64,000 nucleotides of DNA from Cinnamomum chago (lineage: Eukaryota; Streptophyta; Magnoliopsida; Laurales; Lauraceae): positions 23,659,501 to 23,723,500 of the forward strand of contig CP142455.1 in assembly GCA_038049695.1 (NCBI GenBank). Direction: 5' to 3'. The notes below the pieces were generated by a model. It saw nothing but the letters and a program-made list of their open reading frames with translations. It had not been told where the DNA came from and ran no database searches. Below are positions 23,881-34,350 of this stretch, piece after piece. Every line of letters begins with the position of its first letter. The first letter of the stretch is position 1. The translations under genes were made by a program, and so were the position numbers.

Positions 23881-24285
23881 ATGGAGAGGGTGAGGTCTGC
23901 GTGAGTGGCAATGGAGATGATGCCGATGAGGGAATGGAGATGGAGATGAGGGAAAGAGCAGCGAGAGAGAGAGAGAAGAACAGACTGAGAAATGGAGATG
24001 GAGAAGAGGGAAAGAGCATAACAGATTGAGAAATGGAGATGGGGGAAAGAGCAGCGAGAGAGAGAGAGAGAGCCGATTGAGACAGAGAAGAACAGATTGA
24101 GAGAGAGGGCCGATCGATAGAGAAGAACAGATCGAGACAGAGAGAGCGCCAATCTAGAGATAGAGAGAGAGGTGAGCAGGTGAGAGAGTGAGAAGAGGGC
24201 TTTGAGCAGAGGAGAGAGTGAAAAAACGCAAAAGAGGGCTGAAAAGAGGAAAAGAGAGCTTTTTGGGCGGGGGAGGGAAAAAAGA
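23881..24285 (-). promoter_or_regulatory. GA/CT-rich leader next to the right end of CACTA-A
   Basis: A long purine-rich tract (GAGAGAGAGAGA repeats with GAGATGGAGA) on plus, so CT-rich on the minus strand on which the element's genes are read. It lies immediately inside the right subterminal repeats. Equivalent tracts occur in CACTA-B (44990-45510) and CACTA-C (33240-33390). A promoter or 5' leader role is inference from position. Confidence 0.45.
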
Positions 24286-25097
24286 AGATTTACCGACGTT
24301 TAAATTTCGTCGCCCAAAACCAATTTTCGTCGGTAAAAGTTATTATATTCTTTAATTAAAACAACTGAAAAGTGAATCAACTTTTACCGACGTTTTATTA
24401 AAAACGTCGGTAATGACTATTCCGACGCTAATTATCGTCGGTAAAACATTAATTTCGTCGGTAAAAATTAATAAATTTTTATTAATAAAAAAAAAGTTAA
24501 AAATTAAAAACTTTTACCGACGTTTTATGCTAAACGTCGGTACAACATTTACCGACGCTAATTTTCGTCGGTAAAACATTAATTTCGTCGGTAAAATAAA
24601 AACATAAATAAAAAATAAATTCCTTTTACCGACATTTTATCTTTCGTCGGCAAATAAAAAATAAAAACTAAAAAGACTTTTACCGACGTTGTTTTTCGTC
24701 GGCAAAAAGAAAATAGAAAAATAAATAAAAAATGTAAAGCCTTTTACCGACGTTTTTTTTCGTCGGCAAAAAGAAAATAGAAAAATAAATAAAAAAATGT
24801 AAAGACTTTATCGACGTTTTTTTTCATCGGTAAAAGAAAATAGAAAAATAAATAAAAAATAAAAAGACTTTTACCGACGTTTTTTGGTCGTCGGTAAAAC
24901 AAATAAAGCGTCGCTAAAAGTCATTTTACCGAAGTTTTCTAATTCGTCGGTAATAATCTCTCCTTTTCACTTCCCTATGTTCCAGATTGAACTTTGCCGA
25001 CATTTTTAAGGAAAATGTCGGTAAAAGTCACACTTTTACCGACGATTTATAAAAGTGTTGCTAAAAAACGTCGCTAAAAGTGCATATTGTTGTAGTG
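24286..25097. repeat. CACTA-A right subterminal repeats and terminus
   Basis: Dense ACCGACG/CGTCGG pairs over 800 bp, including two near-identical 60-bp units at 24690-24800 (TTTTTTTTCGTCGGCAAAAA), ending in ATTGTTGTAGTG. The array is about twice as long as the left one. Confidence 0.88.
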
Positions 25098-25600
25098 TGG
25101 AAACAGGTCTCAGTCGACCTGGCCTTCACAACGGCTATATTTCTGACCGTTTGAAAAATGGCCAACGGCAGTGTTCCCGGTCGACCTGGCCACAGGGCTC
25201 GGTCGACCTAGTACACTGCGTTTCTGGCCTGGGACCAAAATTCCCTAAAAACCATTTTTCAAAGTATTTTTGGTTGGGAAGTTTTTGGGCCATTAAATCA
25301 AGCTTAAAAACATGTTTTAAATCATTCTAAGGGTTTTAAAACATGAAACATAAAAAGCCAAAAAAGATTCGAAATTATAAAACCAATGGCTTGCTTGATT
25401 TTCTAAAACTCCTTTTCTAAAACAAATGCATCCAAGACTTAAAAACAAATCATGCATAAATTAAAACTTTTACAACTCTTAAAAACCATGCATGTATAAA
25501 TCAAGATTTCAAGTTTATCTAAATCAATGCAAGTGTGTAAATCAAATGATGCTAGAATGATTATGCATCCATCAAATTGCAATCTACAAAAACCCTAACA
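25098..25600 (-). repeat. Left (3') LTR, continued after CACTA-A
   Basis: Matches 29418-29906 of the right LTR, beginning TGGAAACAGGTCT and ending CCCTAACA, the TG...CA boundary read on the minus strand as TGTTAGGG. Contains repeated GGTCGACCTGG motifs; CACTA-A had inserted into one of them. Confidence 0.88.
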
Positions 25601-28259
25601 ATCTCCCCCTTTGCAATTTGATGGCAACACACTCACCACTGAACATTACACACTAAGTCTTCAGCTCCCCCTCAGCTGGACAAGTCTTGAAATTTTCTTG
25701 GATACTTCTCCTCTTAGCTTGGGCTCTTGGTTCCTTTTCTTCATTCTTCATGATGCTTGGAGCTTGATCATTCTTCAATCTTTCTTTCTTTAGCCAAGCA
25801 TCTTCTTTAGCTTCCAAACTTTCTTCTTCTACTGAGCTCTCCCCCTTTGACCATGCCTCTCTCTCCCTTTGGCAAGGTATGTATTCTCTCCCCCTGTAGA
25901 AGATCATACAAAACCTCCCCTTAGGAAGCTTGGACATTCTCTTCACCCTTTTGAGAACTTGAATGTTCTCTCCCCCTTTGACATTAAATTGCAAAGGTAC
26001 CTACACACATGAAATAAGGAAAATACCTTTTAGTAGCACTTGTTAACAAAAGAAATCGAAAATGAAATTCATAACAAGCTATCATGTATGGAAGTAGTCT
26101 CTAAGGGTCCAAAGGCAATCCAAGGGTCAATTTGATCAAAACTAATACTTCCTATGAAGGTTTACACTCCCCCTTAATCCATTCTCTTCTTATGTCAAAC
26201 TTTTGACAAAGTATAACTATTTGGTTCAAGAAGTAGATGGTTTAACCAAATGAGGGTCCACTTCAAGGAAAGGATTAGATTCGTTTAACTATAATGCTCA
26301 ATATGATCAAATTACCAAAAGAAAGCAAGGTCTTAATGAGAAAAGCAATCATGGATACCAATTGGAAAAATAAAGAATACCAATTGAGATTTAAAGATAA
26401 GTCTATTAAACACAATCACTCTAAAATGGATTTAAAAATATAACTATTAGGAAAAATCCAAATTAGAGCTATCCATAATGAAATGAGGTTTATTAATCAT
26501 AGCATCAAATAATCTAACTATGGAAAGCATATGCTATGAAGGTTTTCAAAATCATTTCATTCAATCAATAAATATGACTATTAAAGTGCAAGATGAGTGA
26601 AATGAAATTCAAACATGAAGCCAACCTCAACAATTAACCAACCAATATTATGAACACATAAACATGGTGGTCATGAGATTTACCTATGAGAGCAAGAGAG
26701 GTGGCAAACATGAACATTATGATGTTAATGGAATGTGACATGGAATGTAAACATATAACTATCAAGATCAATCCAATGTACACAAGGTCTATCACATACA
26801 CAAGATAAGATATCAATTGGATATGAAATCAATGGAAAGTTATACCAAATGAAACCAATTGAATATGACAACATGATTAAAAGCAAGGATGTGACAAACC
26901 CAAAATTCCATAAAGCATCATAAAAGGGTATTCATAACTAATGAGCATAGTGATGAACAAAGTAAATTGCAATGCAAAAAGGATATAACTTGGAAATGCA
27001 TGCAATTTTCAAAGTGTCAAAATCATATGAATTCAACATCTAAGATATCCATCAAACATATAGAAATATGAGGAATGAATTTCAAAGAGTTTCATATGAT
27101 TAGGAACACTACTATGAAGTTGAAACATGTATAAGAATGACATCACTAAGAAAATATACATGAATCAACATCATAACCATCCAAAAAGATATGACTATTA
27201 GAGGATGGATTTGGGTTCTAGTATGGTTTCTACAAATATAACTAATATTACAACCATACAAGGACCCAAATGACATTTGCATATAGAAAGAATGTAAACA
27301 CATAAGCAAATATGCAAACAATATTCATTTCCATTTCTAAGACGATCATACCAAAAGAAAAAGGAAATGAGAATCATGGAACATGCTTTGATGATTATAA
27401 CTAATGATGTTTTAGAGCATTTCCAATCATACAATCTTCAAATCATTTCAATAAACAAAATCCAACAATAAGCATAGAAAGAATGACTTTGAAGAACAAT
27501 TTTCAACATTGTATTTTAAAAGGTATAACTTAATTGAAACACATACAAGTTGATTTTTCAAAACAATGATTTTCCATATTAAAGTATAACTTAGAAATCC
27601 ATGGAAAACTTAAGTCGATTCAAATCATTTGTTCAAATAATCTTACCATGACATCTACACAAATGATTTTGCAACAACAATTGATCATGAATAATCTAGC
27701 TATGAAAGCCTTTGTAATCACAATCAATTGATCATGAATAGATAAGCACCACAAGAGATATAACTATAAGAACAAAATGCAAATCCATCATGAAAATATT
27801 GCAATCAAGGGATTTTGAAAACCATGAGATATAACTTTAAAAAGTTCATGAAGACAAAATCAAATGATCACAAAGAAACATTGCATTTTAAAAGATGTGA
27901 CTATAAAGAAACAAAATGCAAATGTACTATGACCAACAAATAGATATAACTAAAAACAATAGATTGGTCTAGGGGGATCAAGGCCTAAAGATTAGTCTAA
28001 ATGTGTACCAATGAAGATTCACCTAAGGTCTTGAAAAGGATGTCCTTGAGAGAGCACTTTGAGGACTCACCAACTCTTAAAGATATAACTTGAAAAAGTC
28101 TTAGAGTGGTGCAAAGAAACTAGGGGAAATTCCATTTTCAAACATAGTGGAAATCTTTAAAAAGATATGCAATAAATCAAAACACTAGGGTTCAAATCTA
28201 GCAAGGATCAACTCCGGGTTGTTAAGCCCTAAAATGGAGTAACCCGCTCTGATACCACT
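25601..28259 (-). mobile_element. Internal region of LTR retrotransposon without gag or pol
   Basis: Bounded on the left by ATCTCCCCCTTTGC (minus: AAAGGGGGAGAT, polypurine tract directly against the 3' LTR) and on the right by a methionine-initiator-tRNA primer site. Several further CTCCCCCTTTGA-type tracts recur between 25650 and 25990, as in SIRE/Maximus copia elements. No gag, protease, RT or integrase frame exists in 2.66 kb. The short minus ORF at 25994-25653 spans the repeated polypurine tracts and is Lys/Glu-rich with no recognised domain. From 26.4 to 28.1 kb the motif GATATAACT (or close variants) recurs about 20 times. The element must borrow proteins in trans. Confidence 0.8.
28246..28257 (-). 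other. Primer-binding site (initiator Met tRNA)
   Basis: Minus-strand TGGTATCAGAGC, complementary to the 3' end of plant initiator tRNA-Met, two bases from the LTR edge (28260). It fixes the strand of the element as minus. Confidence 0.9.
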
Positions 28260-29906
28260 TGTAAGTCTTGGGGATCCGAACCCTAGAGGGGGGGGGGTGA
28301 ATAGGGTGAGCTTCATTTATGACCAATTATAACCAATTTTAACTTCTTTAAAACAAACTAGTCACATGTTAAAAGTAACAACTTGTTAATGATGTCAAAG
28401 ATTCACAAGTTGTATGAAATTAATTAGCTCTAAACATGTGATGCATAGGGATGTCAATCAAATCAACAATGTAGCTCATAAAACATAAAATGAGATTTGA
28501 TTGAAATAAGGGGACAAATCATATGTAATTATAAATACAACTTGAATATGATATACCAATCAATGCAAAGCAAGTTGTGAAACTTTAAAACAAAATACAT
28601 ATGATTTGTAAACATGTTGAATCCAAAACATAAGATATATTTGAAAAAGATTTTCTTATGATGGAAATCAACAACCAAAGATTCAACCAAGTATATGAAT
28701 CATGTTACATATAATTTCAAAGATTATTTCATTAACATGATCTACTTAGATTTACCAAATAAAGTACTACTTGGATTGAATCAATGGTGATGCATCCAAA
28801 ACAATAGATCAATTCAAAATATAAAACATGCTAAGGATACAACACATCATAGGGTAACATGCTACTAAAGATTTATCAAAGATAAAACAAAACATGAAAA
28901 CATATGATTTGTAAAGAAGTTGAATCCAAAACATAAGATAGTTTTGAAAGTGATTTTCTTATGTTGGAAAAACAACAACCAAAGATTCAACCAAGTATAT
29001 GGATCATGTTACATCTAATTTCAAAGATGTTTCCATTAACATGATCTACTTAGATTTACCAAAGATAAAGTACTACTTGGATTGAATCAATGATGATATA
29101 TCCAAAAAAATAAATCAATTCAAAACATAAAACATGTTAAAGATACAACACAACATAGTTTATCACGCTACAAATGATTTACCAAAAATAAAACAAAGCA
29201 TGAAAACATATGATTAAGGAAAGTAGAGCCTACTTGGTGATTTAACTTCATTAATCCAAGCTTTAGCTTTCCTAATGATCCCCTTCATCCCTTAGTTCAT
29301 TTCCCTTTGATATGCCTCAAAACCCCTCAAGGAGGGCCTTAAAATTCCCAACTTTTGGCAAAGGAAAGAACTCATATTTATAAGAAAAAATGCCCAACGA
29401 CTAGTCCCCGATCGACCTGGAAACAGGTCTCGGTCGACCTGGCCTTCACAACGGCTATATTTCTGACCGTTTGAAAAATGGCCAACGGTAGTGTTCCCGG
29501 TCGACCTAGCCACAGGGCTCGGTCGACCTGGTACACTGCGTTTCTGGCCTGGGACCAAAATTCCCTAAAAACCATTTTTCAAAGTATTTTTGGTTGGGAA
29601 TTTTTTGGGCCATTAAATCAAGCTTAAAAACATGTTTTAAATCATTCTAAGGGTTTTAAAACATGAAACATAAAAAGCCAAAAAAGATTCGAAATTATAA
29701 AACCAATGGCTTGCTTGATTTTCTAAAACAAATGCATCCAAGACTTAAAAACAAATCATGCATAAATCAAAACTTTTACAACTCTTAAAAACCATGCATG
29801 TATAAATCAAGATTTCAAGTTTATCTAAATCAATGCAAGTGTGTAAATCAAATGATGCTAGAATGATTATGCATCCATCAAATTGCAATCTACAAAAACC
29901 CTAACA
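28260..29906 (-). repeat. Right (5') LTR, 1647 bp
   Basis: Starts TGTAAGTCTTGGGG (28260) and ends CCCTAACA (29906). Flanked on the outside by ATCTG (29907-29911); the matching duplicate at the other end is ATTTG, in inverse at 46097-46101. Contains the intact target of CACTA-A (about 29411-29430) and the G run (28288-28297) that was the target of CACTA-B. Confidence 0.9.
29373..29384 (-). promoter_or_regulatory. Probable TATA box of the LTR promoter
   Basis: Minus-strand CTTATAAATATG, about 520 bp from the U3 edge, with the equivalent in the left LTR at 10946-10957 (CCTATAAATATG). It is the only good TATA-like site in the right-hand third of the LTR. Confidence 0.4.
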
Positions 29907-29911
29907 ATCTG

Positions 29912-30051
29912 GAATTGGAGTTGCATTTGGGTTCGGAGTGATCTTCTGGACTCTGGCACTATGGAGGAGAGGAAGTAGAAAATACATGCAACACATTGAT
30001 AGAATGTTTGATCATAATTTTTCAATGATTGCATCATATGTACACTGGTAA
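29912..30051 (+). pseudogene. Receptor-like protein, detached C-terminal exon part (TM and tail)
   Basis: The open frame GIGVAFGFGVIFWTLALW (membrane segment) is followed by RRGSRKYMQHIDRMF and ends ASYVHW at TAA 30049-30051. This is the juxtamembrane, transmembrane and short basic tail of a plant LRR receptor-like protein (RLP, no kinase). It begins exactly at the retrotransposon's target duplication. The part that should precede it, ending EFMWMGF at the duplicate ATTTG, is at 46102 on the opposite strand. Without the retrotransposon the two would join in frame through a GGA codon. Confidence 0.88.
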
Positions 30052-31916
30052 GATAACGAAGGAGAATACTTGAAAGAAAGATGATGAATTTGCAATGTAC
30101 ACAAGGAATGGAGTCTATTCATGGATGGTTGTGTCTTTTACTACCAATATAAAATTGTGAAACATGTGTAATCAATACTTTTGTAGTTTGTTTTACACTT
30201 ACAGAAAATATGCAAAGCTATTTGTATAAAACCCAATAAAGGTAACTAGCAATTTTATTCAAGTGCCTTTTTTTTCTGTTTTTTGAGGTCGTATCTTTTC
30301 TTAAAACATTAAGGGTATATTTCTATAAAATTCGCGGAAAGCCAGTTATGCAGACTTCTTCCTCTTCTATGATTTTTTTTTTTAGTTTTTATTTTTCCTG
30401 ACTCCTCATCTAAAGCATCTTTATGCAAAATCAAGGTATACTTAGCTCATTTTCGTGCTTGTCCTCGTGCAAAAGTGGATGCACCAAGCAAATTACAGAC
30501 TATCAACGCATTCTTAATTAGAAATAATAAAGAGTTTGAAAATAATTGAGATCTTATCTCAATTGGGAACTTGATAAGATTAAAGATGAGATTAAAGCAA
30601 GATGATGCAGATAAGAAAAGGGAAACTCTATTTAATAGGAAACATAAGGATTCCTAAAACTTCTCCAATTCAAAATTGAAACACGATTGAAATCTCAAAA
30701 TCCCTAAAATTTCTCTCAAAAAAATTGAAATTGAAATTGATATGATTTATAAATAGGCCCTTGTGGTTTCATTATTTGTAAATAGGCCCCTACTTTTTAA
30801 TTTCAATACCTTTAATGTCCCCAAAATCAGGATTTATATTGAAAATGAGAAACCATCAAGAGATGTGTATTAAACTTTTATAAAAATGACACATTTTCCC
30901 TAATATCCATTAAAAAATGAGTATATTATTATCTACAAAAATATCATTATTTATCCCAATCGCCAACGTTCTCTCTCATTAACTCTTTAATGCACATAAC
31001 CCTAGTCATATATTTTAAAACTTAATTTCAACAATTTAACGGTGGGTCGTGCTTGGATTGAATCAATTATAACCAATTATAAGCACAGGCATTGATTATC
31101 ATTATGATCTATTTGGATTTAATAAAATAGACCATGTATTGAAAAAAAAATGATTTACATATGGTTATTCTCTCCAACTAAATGTAATTATTAATGTTAC
31201 AAGCTTTGAGAAAAATAGGTCCAAACTTTTGAATCTATTCACATGGGGATAAAGAATTGGGCGAAAGTGTCATTTCACTCTAAAGACTTTTGGTGGTTGG
31301 AAAGGTAGGACACAAAAGGTATTAAAATATAAAGATAGGGGTTGTAAGGACTCGTTCCTAAGAATACCTAGTGGGACCCAATTTGACCAAGTCAACCATA
31401 GGTTATCTTATTTAATAGGTGATTAGCATAAATAGTTAGTAATTCTCATTAATTAAGCCTAGCTTATAGGTTAAGACCCTTGTGAGATTAATAAGACCCA
31501 TCCATTCCTACATTACAACATCATAGACCCTATAGAGATTACAATGAGTTCACCCTCTATAAATTGTGGGTCCCCTATGTTCAATTTGTCTTCTTTGTTC
31601 GATTTGTCTGTGCCTATACTTTTTTGAGCTAAACATTCGCCATCTTTTTTGTTGTTTTTGGAGGGCTATTTATGAAGTGAAAGAAAAAAGATCGTGAGAG
31701 CAATTGAATGTCTACAACATTTCACATGACATTAATTAGGAGTCATATTGTCTGTAAGTACAAAAATTGAAATGATTTTAACTTCGTACCATGCAGTGGA
31801 ACTTTAAGATTGAAATATAAACATTCATTTCCTCACAAATAGTAGGATGATTGCTAGTACTCAGTAATAGTGAAAATAATAATAGCATGTATGAAAGTAA
31901 ATGAGAATCAACCCTA
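30052..31916. other. Receptor-like gene 3' flank and intergenic DNA
   Basis: The first 200 bp are likely 3' UTR of the receptor-like gene (plus). Then AT-rich DNA without a convincing ORF. From about 31343 (TGTAAGGACTCG) to 31700, with a TATAAATTG at 31557, the sequence has the look of an LTR fragment, but no partner or end was found. Confidence 0.35.
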
Positions 31917-32084
31917 AGGGGTGGCTCAGTTGGCCTAGGATCACAGCTTGCACCTAGAAGCTGTAGGTTTGAAACTATACTACTACATTGGGGCTACAAG
32001 AGAGTTTACCCCGCTTCCCTCGAGGCCTAGAGGGATTAGTCCAACCCAAAGGGTTGGGAACTTCCGATTGCAAAAAAAAAAAAA
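31917..32084 (+). mobile_element. tRNA-derived SINE
   Basis: The head carries RNA polymerase III boxes: A-box-like TGGCTCAGTTGG (31922-31933) and B-box-like GGTTTGAAACT (31967-31977). An unrelated body follows, and then a tail of 13 A (32072-32084). The GGGGTGGCTCAGTTGG start resembles the Au family of plant SINEs. No clean target duplication was seen. Confidence 0.7.
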
Positions 32085-33095
32085 GGCAAATGGGAACCAT
32101 GAACCCATTCATTCATCTGGTTGAAGATGTAAGCAAAGACCCAGAATTACATGGTTGGAATGGTGGGTCAGATCATAAGTGTCACCTTTACGGGTAATAC
32201 GTTAAATGAATTTATCTTTATTATCAAAATGCAACTAATTATCAATTGAATTGAACGGAAGAACGAACAGCAATGCACTCCGAATTTTAGGGAAAATATG
32301 AGTAATACATCATGTTAAAACAAGTCTAGATATACCTACATGTAGAGAATATCAGCGACGCAAGTCATAACCTTTTGTTTTAGGGAAAATACAAGGAAAT
32401 CTAATAATGCAGATGACTTCTATAAACTATCTTAACATTATTAACATGTAGATAATGAGCTTCTTTCTGATTCGAAGTGCCCATATTGAAATGTGTTAGG
32501 CACATGTAGTTTCAACCCTTAAGAAGACGAAGCACCTCTAGTCAACAAAGAAGCCACTCTATCACAGTCTTGAACTCGATTAGTAGATAAATCGGATCTG
32601 GGGTGTAAAAATTAGGGCTAATTAAAAAATTTCATCCTTATTGCCTGAAGATCGAAGTCCGCTGTGAGGATTGTGTGGTTGAACCTCATTAATCAAAGGA
32701 AAATTTCCAAATAAGGTCTTAGGTTTTTGAATTATTTCAAAAAAGGATACAAGTTTCAAAACTTTTCAAATTAGTCCCCAAGTTTTTCAATTAAACTTCT
32801 ATTAAGGACCTCTGGTCATTTAAAGATATTTTTTATGGCACTTTCTCTCAATTTATTAAAAATACCCAGAGTACCTTCATTTAAAGCCATGACATGGTTC
32901 TAGCAGCCATTTTAACTGAAGTACTTAGTTTTTCTCAATCACTATAAGGCTGCTAATGAAAAAAAAAGGAAGAAAATATAGAGGAAGTGAAGGGGGGTTT
33001 TATTTCATTGTAAGATAATTTGGGTAGTTTAAGAAAATTGAAGAAAAAAGTTGCTGAAATATAGCTTTAAATGGATGAATGTCCTTAATTGAAAA
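32085..33095. other. Intergenic, no gene seen
   Basis: AT-rich. 32700-33095 has MITE-like phrases (AAAACTTTTCAAATTAGTCC, AAGGACCTCTGGTCATTTAA and later TTTAAATGGATGAATGTCCTT) that look like two arms of an inverted repeat, cut at 33095 by CACTA-C. Confidence 0.35.
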
Positions 33096-33299
33096 CACTA
33101 CTAGAAAAATGAATATTGGCTCATTAAAAACGCAGGCAGCCGCATGTGGCGGTCGCAAAAGAGGTCATTAACGACCGCCATAGGCGGCCGCAATAGCCGT
33201 CGCTAAAAGTCCCCTCATACCCCAGCGCTTTCCTTCCATCCTTCCCACTTCTTTTTTTCCTTTCTCCCGCCCTGCTCCCGCGCTCAACCCAGCGATATT

Positions 33300-33307
33300 T
33301 CCCAACA

Positions 33308-33340
<33 letters not shown>

Positions 33341-33395
33341 ATTTCTCTCTCTCGCCCTCCCTCCCTCCCTCCCTCTCGCTCTGCACTGTGCCCTC
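33300..33395 (+). promoter_or_regulatory. CT microsatellite / CT-rich leader of CACTA-C
   Basis: (CT)n over about 30 bp, then CCCTCCCTCCCTCCCTCTCG. Position and strand relative to the terminus match the CT-rich tracts of CACTA-A and CACTA-B. A leader or promoter role is inferred. Confidence 0.4.
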
Positions 33396-33989
33396 GCTCC
33401 CGCGTGCCGGAGCCGTTGCTGACAAGGTGCTAGAACAGCTCCCCTTCTCCGAAATCCTCTCCATTGAGAAGATCTCTCTCGGCGGAAAGGTCAGATCTCT
33501 CTCCATGTGCTGATTCATTTTCCGGTTGATTTGGGTGTTGTTTTGGGTTTCTGTGGTTGATTTCGGTTTCTGGTTCTTCATTTGAGTTGAGCTGATGCGA
33601 GTGTAATGGAGATTTCTCGGCCTCATTTGAGGTCTTCTTGTTATTATTTATGGTTTCTGTTATTGATTTGGTTTTGAAGTGTTTGGAGTGAAATTTTTGA
33701 GATTTCTGATTTCACATTTTGAGGTTTCATCTGGAGTTTTATTCTAAAACCCTAACCTCTCCAGTATGTGAAACCCATCCGTCCTCACAGGCGTTTTTCT
33801 TCACTTCCCCTTTCATATCTCCACTCCAGGTTTGCTACGAAACCCTAAAATCTCTCTCTCTCTCCCCCCCTTTCTTCTTCGTTTATCTTCTCATGATTTT
33901 GATTTTGATTTTTGATTTTGACTTTTCTTTAGAGATTGTAGATTTTTTCATCTTGTGTGGAGTGGTGAGTGGAGTCATCGCCGATGGGG

Positions 33990-34201
33990 GTTGAGTCAAG
34001 ACAGAAGAGGGATTTCATCCCGGCCTTCGTTTTAGGGGGAGGGGTGTGGTCCATCGTCCAGGTCGCTAATTTCAAATATGTAAATATATTTTTCTTGCTA
34101 GACAGTGCCTTCTTGTCCTGGCTTGAGCAGCAGCAGGATGCCCCTTGGAAGAAGTGGTTTGCGTCTTTCCTGGGTTTGGAAGTGAAAGAAAGGCAGGGCT
34201 G
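33990..34201 (+). pseudogene. Captured Mpv17/PMP22-like gene fragment (C-terminal exon)
   Basis: The plus frame reads FIPAFVLGGGVWSIVQVANF, then KYVNIFFLLDSAFLSWLEQQ, then DAPWKKWFASF and a stop at 34199-34201. W-x-x-VQ-x-NF-x-x-V followed by a hydrophobic segment and FLSW is the C-terminal pattern of Mpv17/PMP22 membrane proteins. Compared with what I know of plant members, the residues usually found between two YV pairs are missing (about nine codons), suggesting a small deletion between short repeats. No upstream exons of the gene are nearby. An open frame at 33420-33500 (ADKVLEQLPFSEI) ending at a GT may be a second captured exon of unknown origin. Confidence 0.55.
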
Positions 34202-34204
34202 ACT

Positions 34205-34317
34205 ATTGAAATCCCATCAAACCAAATCCTTTGTATTTCTTACAGCCACATCACCCTTTCATATATTTTTCTTCTTTCGGCCGCCTGATTGGTTCAAATT
34301 GTTGTGGTCAGATATTC

Positions 34318-34350
<33 letters not shown>

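Larger units (their letters stand above)
10994..25097 (-). mobile_element. CACTA-A, composite 14.1-kb CACTA transposon
   Basis: Starts CACTACAACAGATTACACC (10994) and ends with the inverse of CACTACAACAATATGCAC (25097). Target duplication is TGG (10991-10993 and 25098-25100). The sister LTR shows the unoccupied site at about 29411-29430 (GATCGACCTGG then AAACAGG). Genes run right to left (minus): TNP2-type transposase, a gag-like ORF, then a TNPA-type gene, followed by two tandem arrays. Subterminal ACCGACG/CGTCGGT motifs crowd both ends and also a third, internal site (20570-20848). The TNP2 and TNPA frames contain stops and frameshifts, so the element looks non-autonomous now. Confidence 0.92.

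Noticed and set aside
23730-24152. 140-residue Ser/Leu-rich minus ORF
   Set aside because: Low-complexity translation of a GA microsatellite region.
31917-31990. A tRNA gene at the A/B-box region
   Set aside because: B box is GGTTTGAAACT, no cloverleaf could be drawn, and a non-tRNA body with an A tail follows, so it is a SINE.
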